From Martelella alba (GTDB taxonomy: Bacteria; Pseudomonadota; Alphaproteobacteria; Rhizobiales; Rhizobiaceae), in assembly GCF_006516955.1 (NCBI RefSeq), contig NZ_VHLG01000001.1, positions 496,001 through 560,000 of the forward strand: a stretch of DNA of 64,000 nt, in the 5' to 3' direction. Below the pieces are notes generated by a model. The model saw only the letters and a list, made by a program, of their open reading frames with translations, was not told the origin of the DNA and made no database searches. The position numbers and the translations under genes are program-made. Positions 8,112-17,021 of the stretch are shown in pieces. Within the stretch, counting starts at the first letter, position 1, and each line of letters begins with the position of its first letter.

Positions 8112-9608
8112 ATGAACGAAATTGCGCCGACCTTCTCTCTGGCCAGCAACCAGGCAGCCAAGCCGCGCGAAGCGCCCAACAATCTGGAGGCCGAACAGGC
8201 GCTCCTGGGCGCCATTCTCGTCAATAACAGCGCGTTTTATCGTGTTTCGGACTTTCTCAAGCCGGAACATTTTCATGAGCCGCTGCACCGCAAGATCTAT
8301 GAACTTGCCGGTGACACGATCCGTATGGATAAGGTCGCCAATACGATCACGCTCAAGACCCACCTGCCGAGCGAGCTGAAGGTCGGCGACCTGACCGTTG
8401 CGCAATATCTTGCGCGCCTTGCGGCCGAAGCCGTCACCATCATCAACGCAGAAGATTATGGTCGCACGATCTATGATCTGGCGCTGCGCCGCTCGCTGAT
8501 CAATATCGGCGAGGAAATCGTCAACACCGCCTATGATTCGCCGATCGATCTGCCGCCCGTGCGCCAGATCGAGGATACCGAGCGCAGGCTTTTCGCGCTC
8601 GCCGAAACCGGACGCTACGAGGGCGGGTTCCAGAGCTTTGGCGACGCCATGACCACCGCCATTGAAATGGCGGCCAAGGCCTTTGAAAATGACGGGCATC
8701 TTTCGGGTGTTTCCACCGGCTTGATGACGCTTGATGCCAAGATGGGCGGGCTGCAACGCTCTGACCTTATCATCCTTGCCGGACGCCCCGGCATGGGCAA
8801 GACCTCGCTCGCCACCAATATTGCCTGGAATGTCGCCTCCTCCTATGAGCCGGAAGTGCTGGCGGATGGCACGATCGAAGCCAAACAGGGCGGCGTCGTC
8901 GGCTTCTACTCGCTGGAAATGTCCGGCGAGCAGCTCGCCACCCGTATCATTTCCGAGCAGACCGAGGTCTCCTCCTCGAAGATCCGTCGCGGCGACATTA
9001 CCGAGGCCGATTTCGACAAGCTGACCGCCTGTGCCCAGACCATGCAGAAGACGCCGCTCTATATTGACCAGACCGGTGGTATCTCGATTGCCCAGATGTC
9101 GGCTCGCGCCCGCCGCCTCAAGCGGCAGCGCGGCCTTGATCTTCTGGTAGTCGACTACGTTCAGCTGATGACCGGCTCGAAGAAGGCGGGTGACAACCGC
9201 GTGCAGGAAGTGACCGAAATCACTACGGGTCTGAAGGCGCTGGCCAAGGAACTCAATGTTCCGATCATCGCCCTGTCACAGCTTTCCCGACAGGTGGAAA
9301 ACCGCGACGACAAGCGGCCGCAGCTCTCCGACCTTCGTGAATCGGGCTCGATCGAGCAGGACGCTGACGTGGTGCTGTTCGTGTTCCGTGAGGAATATTA
9401 CGTCCAGAGCCAGGAGCCACGCGACCCCGACGATCCGAAATATGACGAGTGGAAGATGAAGATGGAAAAGGTGCGCGGCACTGCCGACGTCATCATTGCC
9501 AAGCAGCGCCACGGGCCGACAGGTACTGTCAATCTTGCCTTCCAGGCCGCCTATACGCGCTTTGCCGATCTTGCGGATTCCTCCTTTACCGCATACGAAG
9601 AGCAATAG
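8112..9608 (+). CDS. dnaB: Replicative DNA helicase
   Basis: Hexameric 5'-3' helicase of the replication fork. The 498-residue product has the N-terminal DnaB domain (NNLEAEQALLGAIL near residue 20), the Walker A motif GRPGMGKTSL, the Walker B region LLVVDYVQLM and the later SQLSRQVE and ADVVLFVFRE motifs. The open frame extends 47 codons upstream, but MNEIAPTF at 8112 is the likeliest start, since the upstream part looks like untranslated promoter sequence. The 264-base gap after rplI contains the rplI terminator and must hold the dnaB promoter. Confidence 0.95.
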   Translation: MNEIAPTFSLASNQAAKPREAPNNLEAEQALLGAILVNNSAFYRVSDFLKPEHFHEPLHRKIYELAGDTIRMDKVANTITLKTHLPSELKVGDLTVAQYLARLAAEAVTIINAEDYGRTIYDLALRRSLINIGEEIVNTAYDSPIDLPPVRQIEDTERRLFALAETGRYEGGFQSFGDAMTTAIEMAAKAFENDGHLSGVSTGLMTLDAKMGGLQRSDLIILAGRPGMGKTSLATNIAWNVASSYEPEVLADGTIEAKQGGVVGFYSLEMSGEQLATRIISEQTEVSSSKIRRGDITEADFDKLTACAQTMQKTPLYIDQTGGISIAQMSARARRLKRQRGLDLLVVDYVQLMTGSKKAGDNRVQEVTEITTGLKALAKELNVPIIALSQLSRQVENRDDKRPQLSDLRESGSIEQDADVVLFVFREEYYVQSQEPRDPDDPKYDEWKMKMEKVRGTADVIIAKQRHGPTGTVNLAFQAAYTRFADLADSSFTAYEEQ

Positions 9609-9668
9609 GGTGTGATTTTGGCGGAATACGCTAAGATTGACCAATAAGGTGCAACAAACGGCGGTTCC

Positions 9669-10844
9669 ATGACTGATATTTCGAATATTGAAGAAGAATT
9701 CGAGGAAGAAATCGACGCTTTTGAAGCCGCGCCCGCGCGGCTGACCGTCGATCTCGGTGCGATTGTCGATAATTGGAAGACCATGCGGGCGCTGTCCGGC
9801 AATGCCCGCACGGCTGCTGTCCTGAAGGCTGATGCCTATGGTCTTGGCGTCGAGGATGTCGGCGCCGCGCTTTACGAGGCAGGCGCGCGCGATTTTTTCG
9901 TTGCCGTGCCGGAAGAAGGCGCGACGCTGCGCAATTACGCACCCGACGCGCGGATCTTCGTGCTGTCGGGCATGTGGCCGGGGTCTGAACATTTCTTCTT
10001 CGAGGCAGAGCTGGTGCCGGTGCTGATCAGCGCCGAGCAGATCGCCTTTTTCATGGGCGCGATTGCCGAGTTCGGTGATCTGCCCTGCGCGCTGCAGGTT
10101 GATACCGGATTCAACCGCCTCGGCCTGTCGGTCGAGGAAGCGATCGAGCTTGCTGAGGACACCTCCCGTCCCGCCAGTTTCTCACCGGTCCTGATCCTGT
10201 CGCATCTGGCCTGTGGCGATGATGCCGCCCATCCGATGAACCGCCAGCAGCTGGAGGCTTTCCGCGTCGTGACGGCGGCTTTTGAGGGGATTGAGGCAAG
10301 CCTGTCAGCCTCCGCCGGTATTTTTCTAGGGTCTGAATACCACTTCGACCTGACCCGCCCCGGTATCGCGCTTTATGGCGGCGATTCGGCGCCCGGAACG
10401 TCTGCAAAGCTCAAGAATGTTGTCACGGCAGAGGCGCGCATCCTGCAGGTCCGGGAGGCCAAAGCCGGTACGACAGTGAGCTATGGCTGCACGCTGACGC
10501 TTGACCGCGACAGCCGTTTGGCCATCGTCTCGGCCGGTTATGCCGATGGCTTTCACAGGGCGCAATCGGGTTCCGGCGTGCCGCTACGCGACGCCGGCAG
10601 GCCAGGCGGCTATGGCTTCATCGCCGGGCACAAGGTTCCCGTCGCCGGCCGCATCACCATGGATCTAACGATTTTCGACGTCACCGATGTTCCCGAAAGT
10701 GCTATCCGCGCCGGTGACTATATCGAGCTGATCGGTCCGCATGTTCCGGTGGATGTCGCGGCAGAGGCTGCCGGCACGATCGGCTATGAGTTGCTGACAA
10801 GCCTTGGCTTGCGTTATCAGCGGCGTTATATCCAGCCAACCTGA
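9669..10844 (+). CDS. alr: Alanine racemase
   Basis: PLP-dependent interconversion of L- and D-alanine for peptidoglycan. The product is 391 residues. The PLP lysine is Lys53 in AAVLKADAYGLG, and the second catalytic base Tyr lies in SAGYADGFHR. The acidic N-terminal lead (residues 5-20) is unusual but sits on the only good start, and the true core begins near ARLTVDLGAI. It lies 60 bases after dnaB and 21 before radA, so the three are probably one transcription unit. Confidence 0.95.
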   Translation: MTDISNIEEEFEEEIDAFEAAPARLTVDLGAIVDNWKTMRALSGNARTAAVLKADAYGLGVEDVGAALYEAGARDFFVAVPEEGATLRNYAPDARIFVLSGMWPGSEHFFFEAELVPVLISAEQIAFFMGAIAEFGDLPCALQVDTGFNRLGLSVEEAIELAEDTSRPASFSPVLILSHLACGDDAAHPMNRQQLEAFRVVTAAFEGIEASLSASAGIFLGSEYHFDLTRPGIALYGGDSAPGTSAKLKNVVTAEARILQVREAKAGTTVSYGCTLTLDRDSRLAIVSAGYADGFHRAQSGSGVPLRDAGRPGGYGFIAGHKVPVAGRITMDLTIFDVTDVPESAIRAGDYIELIGPHVPVDVAAEAAGTIGYELLTSLGLRYQRRYIQPT

Positions 10845-10865
10845 TTTCAAGATAAAGCGATCTTC

Positions 10866-12272
10866 TTGGCCAAAACGAAAACCCAGTTCATCTGCCAGAG
10901 TTGCGGCGCGGTCCATCCGAGATGGGCCGGACGCTGTGACGCATGCGGCGCCTGGAACACGATCATCGAGGACAATCCGACCGCCGGCATTGGCGGCGGT
11001 CCGGTACAGCGCGCACCGCGCAAGGGCAATCCGGTCGCGTTGGTTGCGCTTGATGGCGAAAGCGAAGAAGCGCCGCGCATATCAAGCCGTATTGCGGAGC
11101 TGGACCGGGTGACCGGTGGCGGCTTTGTGCGCGGCTCTGCCGTGCTTGTCGGCGGTGATCCGGGCATCGGCAAATCGACGCTTTTGATGCAGGCTGCCGC
11201 CGCGCTCGCGCGGCAGGGCAACCGTGTCATCTATGTGTCAGGCGAAGAAGCAATCGCACAGGTGCGGCTGCGTGCCAAACGCCTTGGTGCAGCCGATACC
11301 CAGGTGCTGCTGGCGGCTGAAACAAACGTCGAAGATATTCTGGCGACGCTTTCGCAAGGCCCTCGTCCCGATCTCGTCATCATCGATTCGATCCAGACAC
11401 TGTGGAGCGACCTTGCCGACAGTGCACCGGGAACGGTGACGCAGGTGCGCACCGGCGTTCAGGCAATGATCCGCTTTGCCAAGCAGACGGGTGCCGCCAT
11501 GGTGCTGGTCGGTCATGTGACCAAGGAGGGCCAGATTGCAGGGCCGCGCGTGGTCGAGCACATGGTCGATGCCGTTCTCTATTTCGAGGGCGAGCGCGGC
11601 CACCACTATCGCATTCTGCGTACCGTCAAGAACCGTTTCGGCGCAACCGACGAGATCGGTGTTTTCGAAATGGGCGATTCGGGGCTGAGGCAGGTTGCAA
11701 ACCCGTCCGAACTTTTCCTCGGTGAGCGCAACGAAAAAGCGCCCGGCGCGGCCGTTTTCGCAGGCATTGAGGGAACCCGGCCGGTGCTTGTCGAGGTTCA
11801 GGCGCTGGTCGCCCCCACAGCGCTCGGCACACCGCGCCGCGCCGTCGTCGGCTGGGATTCGGCCCGTCTTTCCATGGTGCTTGCTGTGCTGGAGGCCCAT
11901 TGCGGGGTCAGGCTTGGCAATCATGATGTCTATCTCAATATTGCAGGCGGCTACCGCATCAGCGAACCGGCGGCCGATGTCGCGGTCGCTGCCGCGCTGA
12001 TTTCGTCGCTCGCCGGGCTTGCCCTGCCGGTGGATTGCGTCTATTTCGGCGAGATCAGCCTTTCGGGCGCGGTGCGTCCGGTTGCCCATGCATTGCAGCG
12101 CCTTAAAGAAGCCGAAAAGCTCGGCTTTGGCAGAGCCTTTCTTCCTACGGGTTCAGCGGAGATTGGCAAGCGTGGCAGCGCTGGCCTGAACGAGCTGAGC
12201 GGACTGCCCGATTTGGTGGCAGCTATTGCGGGTTCCAAGCCGTCGTCGCCTGAAGGCCATGGCGCGGACTGA
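10866..12272 (+). CDS. radA: DNA repair protein RadA (Sms)
   Basis: RecA-like motor that promotes branch migration and processing of recombination intermediates. The 468-residue product has an N-terminal C4 zinc finger (CQSC and CDAC), Walker A GGDPGIGKST, the RadA-specific KNRFG motif (TVKNRFGATDEIG) and a C-terminal Lon-protease-like domain. It starts with TTG at 10866: the frame upstream has no better codon, and MAKTKTQFICQSCG matches the family start exactly. It lies 21 bases after alr. Confidence 0.96.
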   Translation: MAKTKTQFICQSCGAVHPRWAGRCDACGAWNTIIEDNPTAGIGGGPVQRAPRKGNPVALVALDGESEEAPRISSRIAELDRVTGGGFVRGSAVLVGGDPGIGKSTLLMQAAAALARQGNRVIYVSGEEAIAQVRLRAKRLGAADTQVLLAAETNVEDILATLSQGPRPDLVIIDSIQTLWSDLADSAPGTVTQVRTGVQAMIRFAKQTGAAMVLVGHVTKEGQIAGPRVVEHMVDAVLYFEGERGHHYRILRTVKNRFGATDEIGVFEMGDSGLRQVANPSELFLGERNEKAPGAAVFAGIEGTRPVLVEVQALVAPTALGTPRRAVVGWDSARLSMVLAVLEAHCGVRLGNHDVYLNIAGGYRISEPAADVAVAAALISSLAGLALPVDCVYFGEISLSGAVRPVAHALQRLKEAEKLGFGRAFLPTGSAEIGKRGSAGLNELSGLPDLVAAIAGSKPSSPEGHGAD

Positions 12273-12365
12273 AATGATCTGGCGCGTTCTGACCCCGGAC
12301 CGGCTCCCCCGGCAGGACAACAGCGCTTTGGCCCAAGCTATCTGGAGCAATGGAAACCGATTACT

Positions 12366-12935
12366 ATGTTCGACCTGATCGTCATCGGCGTTTTGCTGTT
12401 TTCCGCTCTTCTCGCCATGGTGCGCGGGTTTTCGCGTGAAATTCTTTCAATCGCCGCCTGGGCCATTTCGGCCGCCGCCGGCTATTTCCTCTATCCAATG
12501 CTGCAACCCGCCGTGTCCGGTTTCCTGAACGATCCGCGCCTTGCCATTGCCGCCGCCTTCGCCATCATCTTCCTTGTCGTGCTGATCATCGTTTCCTTTG
12601 TGACCACGCGCCTGGCTGACTACATTATCGACAGCCGTGTTGGCGCACTTGATCGTTCGCTCGGTTTTGTCTTCGGCCTTCTGCGCGGCCTTTTGATCCT
12701 GGTTGTAGCCGTCGCATTCTGGAACTGGCTCGTTGGCGACGCGCAATCGCCCGACTGGGTGCGCAATGCCAAGTCCAAACCCGTGCTGGATGCGCTGGCC
12801 TCCAAGCTTGAAGCCCTGCTTCCCGGCGGCAGCAACCCCGCCACGCAGGGCCAGGCATCGGCGAAAAATATGCTCTTCGCTGCCACTGACACCTATTTCT
12901 TTGCCGTTCCGCAAAATTTGATACGCGGAGTATGA
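12366..12935 (+). CDS. cvpA: CvpA family membrane protein
   Basis: Small inner-membrane protein of 189 residues with four hydrophobic segments in the first 125 residues (about 1-20, 25-45, 60-80 and 100-122). CvpA was first described as needed for colicin V production and is linked to envelope stress. MFDLIVIGVLLFSALLAMVRG is typical. It sits directly before purF, as in many proteobacteria, and its stop overlaps an alternative upstream purF start (ATGA at 12932). Confidence 0.9.
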   Translation: MFDLIVIGVLLFSALLAMVRGFSREILSIAAWAISAAAGYFLYPMLQPAVSGFLNDPRLAIAAAFAIIFLVVLIIVSFVTTRLADYIIDSRVGALDRSLGFVFGLLRGLLILVVAVAFWNWLVGDAQSPDWVRNAKSKPVLDALASKLEALLPGGSNPATQGQASAKNMLFAATDTYFFAVPQNLIRGV

Positions 12936-12997
12936 GGCAAAAGCGCAAAAACACGCTATATAGAGCCCTGCCCTTCCCCCTGACGCCGGATCGAGAC

Positions 12998-14488
12998 ATG
13001 AACAGCAGACCGCAGATTGAAGACGATTTCAGTATCGATGATGACACGCTTCACGAAGAGTGCGGCGTGTTTGGCATTCTGGGGCACAGTGATGCCGCGG
13101 CCCTAACCGCGCTTGGCCTGCACGCCCTGCAGCACCGTGGACAGGAAGCCGCCGGTATCGTCTCCTATGACGGGCAGCAGTTCCGCTCCGAGCGCCATAT
13201 GGGCCTGGTCGGTGATCACTATACCGACCCCGCCATGCTCGCCAATCTGCCGGGCGCCATGGCGATGGGCCATGTGCGCTACTCCACCACCGGCGGCACG
13301 ATCCTGCGCAACGTCCAGCCGCTTTTCGCCGAGCTGGAAGTCGGCGGCATTGCCATTGCCCATAACGGCAATTTCACCAATGGCCTGACCATGCGCCGCC
13401 GCCTGATCGCCGATGGCGCCATCTGCCAGTCAACCTCCGATACCGAGGTGGTGCTGCATCTGATCGCCCGCTCGCGCGCCAAAACCTCGTCCGACCGCTT
13501 CATCGACGCCATCAGCCAGATGGAAGGCGGCTACTCGATGATCGCCATGACGCGCACCAAGCTGATCGCCGCGCGTGACCCGAACGGCATTCGCCCGCTG
13601 GTGATGGGCGAGCTCGACGGCAAGCCGATCTTCTGCTCGGAAACCTGCGCACTCGACATTATCGGCGCGAAATTCGTCCGCGACGTTGAAAATGGCGAAG
13701 TGATCATCTGTGAAATCCAGCCCGATGGCTCGATCACCACCGATGCGCGCAAGCCGGAAAACCCGACGCCCGAGCGTCTCTGTCTGTTCGAATATGTCTA
13801 TTTTGCCCGTCCGGACTCGGTCGTCGGTGGCCGAAACGTCTATCAGACGCGCAAGAATATGGGCTTTAACCTCGCCAAGGAGGCGCCAGTTGATGCCGAT
13901 GTCGTGGTTCCGGTGCCCGATGGCGGCACGCCGGCGGCAATCGGCTATGCCCAGGAAAGCGGCATCCCCTTCGAGCTCGGCATTATCCGCAACCACTATG
14001 TCGGCAGAACCTTCATCGAGCCGACCCAGCAGATCCGCGCCTTCGGCGTGAAGCTGAAACATTCGGCCAACCGGGCCGTCATCGAGGGAAAGCGCGTTGT
14101 GCTGGTTGACGATTCAATCGTGCGCGGCACAACCTCCGTCAAGATCGTGCAGATGCTGCGTGATGCCGGCGCCCGCGAAGTGCATATCCGCGTTGCAAGC
14201 CCGATGATCTTCTTCCCGGATTTCTACGGCATCGATACGCCCGACCGCGATAAGCTTCTGGCCAACAACCACGCCACGCTTGACGATATGAGCCGCTATA
14301 TCGGAACCGATTCGCTGGCCTTCCTGTCGATTGACGGGCTCTACCGTGCCGTTGGCGGCAAATCGCGTGATCCGGCGGCCCCTCAGTTCACCGACCATCA
14401 GTTCACAGGTGATTATCCGACCCGCCTTCTCGACAAGGAACATGAGAACGAGTTCCGCAAGGTCGAGCTTCTGGCCGGAAACGGCTGA
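12998..14488 (+). CDS. purF: Amidophosphoribosyltransferase
   Basis: First committed step of purine synthesis: glutamine plus PRPP gives phosphoribosylamine. The class II glutaminase nucleophile is Cys22 in HEECGVFGIL, implying removal of a 21-residue propeptide. The PRPP-binding loop is VVLVDDSIVRGTTS. I place the start at the ATG at 12998 (MNSRPQIEDD). An earlier in-frame ATG at 12932 overlaps cvpA by four bases (ATGA) and would add 22 basic residues, so the start is not certain. The stop overlaps the next start by one base (TGATG). Confidence 0.95.
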   Translation: MNSRPQIEDDFSIDDDTLHEECGVFGILGHSDAAALTALGLHALQHRGQEAAGIVSYDGQQFRSERHMGLVGDHYTDPAMLANLPGAMAMGHVRYSTTGGTILRNVQPLFAELEVGGIAIAHNGNFTNGLTMRRRLIADGAICQSTSDTEVVLHLIARSRAKTSSDRFIDAISQMEGGYSMIAMTRTKLIAARDPNGIRPLVMGELDGKPIFCSETCALDIIGAKFVRDVENGEVIICEIQPDGSITTDARKPENPTPERLCLFEYVYFARPDSVVGGRNVYQTRKNMGFNLAKEAPVDADVVVPVPDGGTPAAIGYAQESGIPFELGIIRNHYVGRTFIEPTQQIRAFGVKLKHSANRAVIEGKRVVLVDDSIVRGTTSVKIVQMLRDAGAREVHIRVASPMIFFPDFYGIDTPDRDKLLANNHATLDDMSRYIGTDSLAFLSIDGLYRAVGGKSRDPAAPQFTDHQFTGDYPTRLLDKEHENEFRKVELLAGNG

Positions 14489-15243
14489 TGCAAGGCACAG
14501 ATCAACGCCCTCTTGAAGGACGGCTGGCGCTGGTGACCGGCGCCTCGCGCGGTATTGGCTATTTTACCGCTCTGGCGCTTGCCCGGGCCGGTGCCCATGT
14601 GATTGCAACGGCACGTACCGTCGGCGGACTTGAGGAGCTTGACGACGCGATCAAGGCCGAAGGGCTGGGATCTGCGACGCTGGTTCCCTTCGACCTTGCT
14701 GATATGGAAGCGATTGACCGCCTTGGCGGTTCGATTTTTGAACGCTGGGGCAAGCTGGATATTCTGATCGCCAATGCCGGCGTTCTCGGCTCAGTCTCAC
14801 CGCTCGCCCACACGGAAGCGAAAATCTTCGAACAGGTGATGGCGATTAACGTCACCGCAACCTGGCGGCTGATCCGCTCGACCGAACCGCTTTTGATCAA
14901 GTCAGACGCGCCGCGCGCCGTACTGCTCTCATCTGGTGCGGCCCATAGCTGCAATCCCTTCTGGGGCCCCTACGCCGCATCAAAAGCGGCCGTTGAAGCC
15001 ATGGCACGCTGCTGGGCCGGAGAGACCGCCCATCACGGCCTGAAGGTTACCAGCTTCAACCCCGGCCGCACACGCACCGCAATGCGGGCACAGGCAGCGC
15101 CCGGCGAAGACCCGATGACACTGCCCCATCCCTCGGAAGTCGCTGCCAGCATCATCCCCCTCGTCTTGCCGAGCTTTACCGAAAGCGGAAAACTCTATGT
15201 GTTCCGGGAAGGTCGGCTGATGGACTATCGCGAACCGCAATAA
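14488..15243 (+). CDS. Short-chain dehydrogenase/reductase
   Basis: NAD(P)-dependent oxidoreductase of 251 residues. The cofactor motif is TGASRGIG near residue 17; NAG appears as IANAGVLGS; the catalytic Ser (LLSSGAAHS) and YAASKAA motif are present. Its ATG overlaps the purF stop by one base, so it is translationally coupled to purine synthesis, and the purF-SDR pairing recurs in rhizobial genomes. The substrate is unknown. Confidence 0.88.
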   Translation: MQGTDQRPLEGRLALVTGASRGIGYFTALALARAGAHVIATARTVGGLEELDDAIKAEGLGSATLVPFDLADMEAIDRLGGSIFERWGKLDILIANAGVLGSVSPLAHTEAKIFEQVMAINVTATWRLIRSTEPLLIKSDAPRAVLLSSGAAHSCNPFWGPYAASKAAVEAMARCWAGETAHHGLKVTSFNPGRTRTAMRAQAAPGEDPMTLPHPSEVAASIIPLVLPSFTESGKLYVFREGRLMDYREPQ

Positions 15244-15252
15244 CCATCCTAC

Positions 15253-15306
15253 GGCGGCAGCAATGTTCGGCAATCGCAATGGCATTTCCGACATAATGCT
15301 GCCGCC
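15253..15306. terminator. Long hairpin between convergent SDR and porin genes
   Basis: GGCGGCAGCA (15253-15262) pairs perfectly with TGCTGCCGCC (15297-15306), and the inside extends imperfectly (TGT..CGG with CCGACA). There is no T run on either side. It probably acts as a transcription barrier or mRNA end for the plus-strand SDR, ten bases after its stop. Confidence 0.5.
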
Positions 15307-15334
15307 AAACATGCGCCATGCACCACATTCAGAG

Positions 15335-15371
15335 CAAAAAAAACCGCGCAGGCCGCAAGCGGCGCGCGCGG
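15335..15371 (-). terminator. Intrinsic terminator of the porin gene
   Basis: On the minus strand CCGCGC-CGCCGC pairs with GCGGC-GCGCGG and is followed by a run of eight T residues. It begins about 26 bases after the porin stop. Confidence 0.85.
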
Positions 15372-15396
15372 ATCAAGTTAGCCCCCATTGAGCCTC

Positions 15397-16059
15397 TTAG
15401 AATTTATAACCCAGGCCGACCATTGCCGCGCTCTGATTCATGTTCAGCTTCAAGCCATCAATCTTGAAGGTGTCGTTCGGTGATTCCGGATAATCGGTAT
15501 AGCGATATTCAACCCGGCCAAACAGATTTTGGGTAAAGGCGAAATCGACACCCGCACCAAATGTCCAGCCATTGAAGTTCTCGCTCCGACTGTCATCTCC
15601 GACCTTCAACTCGGCATTGGTGATGGCCCAGCCGCCCGTGCCGTAGAAAAGTACACGGTCCATCGCATAACCAAGGCGCCCGCGAACACCGCCGCCCCAG
15701 TCCATCTGGACCTTCAACGGAACGCCAGCGATGTTTTTCGTGTCATCTGCCCAGTTGTAATTGAGTTCGCCCTCAACGCCCAGAACCAGATTATTCGAGA
15801 ATTGATAGTCATAACCGGCGAAAATTCCACCTGCGAAGCCATCTGGATTGTATTTCGTAAATTTATCACCGCCAGATTTCGGTGTAATTTCCGTCCATGA
15901 AAAGTCACCCTGACCACCAAGATAAAATCCGGTCCAGTCAAAGGACGCAGGAAGAACTGGTGCAGGTGTTATAACGGCTGGCGTTACAACGACATCAGCT
16001 GCCATAACTCCGGCAGAACTCAAGAAATAGACTGCAAGCCCAGCTACGACTTTCTTCAT
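15397..16059 (-). CDS. Outer-membrane beta-barrel protein, Omp25/Omp31-like
   Basis: Predicted small outer-membrane porin of 220 residues. A Sec signal peptide (MKKVVAGLAVYFLSSAGVMA) is cleaved after AMA-like residues near position 20. The mature part starts with a Pro/Val-rich stretch, then SFDWTGFYLGGQGD, the hallmark of the rhizobial Omp25/31/RopB group, and ends with an aromatic residue in GLGYKF as barrel proteins do. It is less GC-rich than its neighbours and transcribed alone from an AT-rich upstream region. I infer a structural or surface role; ligand specificity cannot be told. Confidence 0.85.
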   Translation of the reverse strand: MKKVVAGLAVYFLSSAGVMAADVVVTPAVITPAPVLPASFDWTGFYLGGQGDFSWTEITPKSGGDKFTKYNPDGFAGGIFAGYDYQFSNNLVLGVEGELNYNWADDTKNIAGVPLKVQMDWGGGVRGRLGYAMDRVLFYGTGGWAITNAELKVGDDSRSENFNGWTFGAGVDFAFTQNLFGRVEYRYTDYPESPNDTFKIDGLKLNMNQSAAMVGLGYKF

Positions 16060-16361
16060 AACATTAACCCCTGTGCAGACACATAATTCAATGGAGTTTT
16101 ATCTACCAATATTAATTGAATATAACTATGATAAAAATGCAACACAATCATATTTTATTATTTTAATGCAATATTTACGTTATTTTTTACTAACATTACA
16201 GGAAATATTATTTTTCATTCAACATATACATTGGTTATTCGGATTTTTCTAAAAGTCGAACCGCCCCATCCAGCCATTCCGCTTTGACCAGGTGACCCGA
16301 GTTGTGCTCTGTGCCAAGCTGTCTATTGTCCAACTTCCCGAACCAGATGGAGAGATACATG
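16060..16361. other. AT-rich intergenic region upstream of the porin
   Basis: This 302-base gap separates the divergent porin and DUF1349 genes. Positions about 16080-16230 are far more AT-rich than anything around them, with many TATT/TTAT runs. It must contain the porin promoter, but several -10-like hexamers compete and I cannot choose one. AT-rich promoters of rhizobial surface genes are typical targets of MucR/Ros-type silencers; that is inference only. The DUF1349 side (16230-16361) has normal composition. Confidence 0.5.
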
Positions 16362-16922
16362 ATGACCTGGTTGAACGAGCCGGCCGAATGGGCTGGCGAT
16401 GCCGGAGACCTGACCTTCATCACGGAAAAAGGCTCTGATTTCTGGCGGAAGACTTTCTACGGCTTCACCAGAGATAACGGTCACGGGCTGCTCTCGCCAG
16501 TCTCGGGCGATTTCTCGGCAAGCCTCACCGTGACTGCCGACTATTCCGCGCTCTATGATCAGGCCGGCATGATGCTCAGGATTGATGAGAATTACTGGGT
16601 CAAGGCTGGCATCGAATATACTGACGGGCTGATGCATTTTTCCACCGTGGTCACCAATGGCGTTTCGGACTGGTCTATCATTCCCCTGCCCCGGGCCACA
16701 CCGGAAACACCTGTTTCCATCCGCATCACGCGTCATGACGACGCCGTGCGCATCCAGTTTCACCTTGGCGACGGACACTGGCAGATGGCCAGGCTCTCCC
16801 CGTTTCCTGCAACAGCCGCAGCCATTGGCCCGACGGCCTGCACACCAGAACGCGCGGGCCTGAAGGTTCATGTTCGCGATTTCGTGATCGGACCGCCAAT
16901 TTCACGCGCGCTGCACGACTGA
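16362..16922 (+). CDS. DUF1349 family protein
   Basis: Cytosolic protein of about 186 residues with the concanavalin-like beta-sandwich DUF1349 signature (FWRKTFYGFTRDNGH, YDQAGMMLRIDENYWVKAGIEY, DWSIIPLP). Members are annotated loosely as regulation-of-enolase proteins or YesU-like; no activity is established. The ATG at 16362 has GGAGAG seven bases upstream; 16359 or 16347 are possible alternatives. It is transcribed alone, with an MFS gene converging from the right. Confidence 0.8.
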   Translation: MTWLNEPAEWAGDAGDLTFITEKGSDFWRKTFYGFTRDNGHGLLSPVSGDFSASLTVTADYSALYDQAGMMLRIDENYWVKAGIEYTDGLMHFSTVVTNGVSDWSIIPLPRATPETPVSIRITRHDDAVRIQFHLGDGHWQMARLSPFPATAAAIGPTACTPERAGLKVHVRDFVIGPPISRALHD

Positions 16923-17021
16923 ACGCCCCATGCCTCAGCAGTTGATGCTTTCGGGCGTCAGGCCATCATCGCCGCCGCTGTCACCGGCCTTCTGTCGACA
17001 TGGCCACGCCAGGCGTAACCT

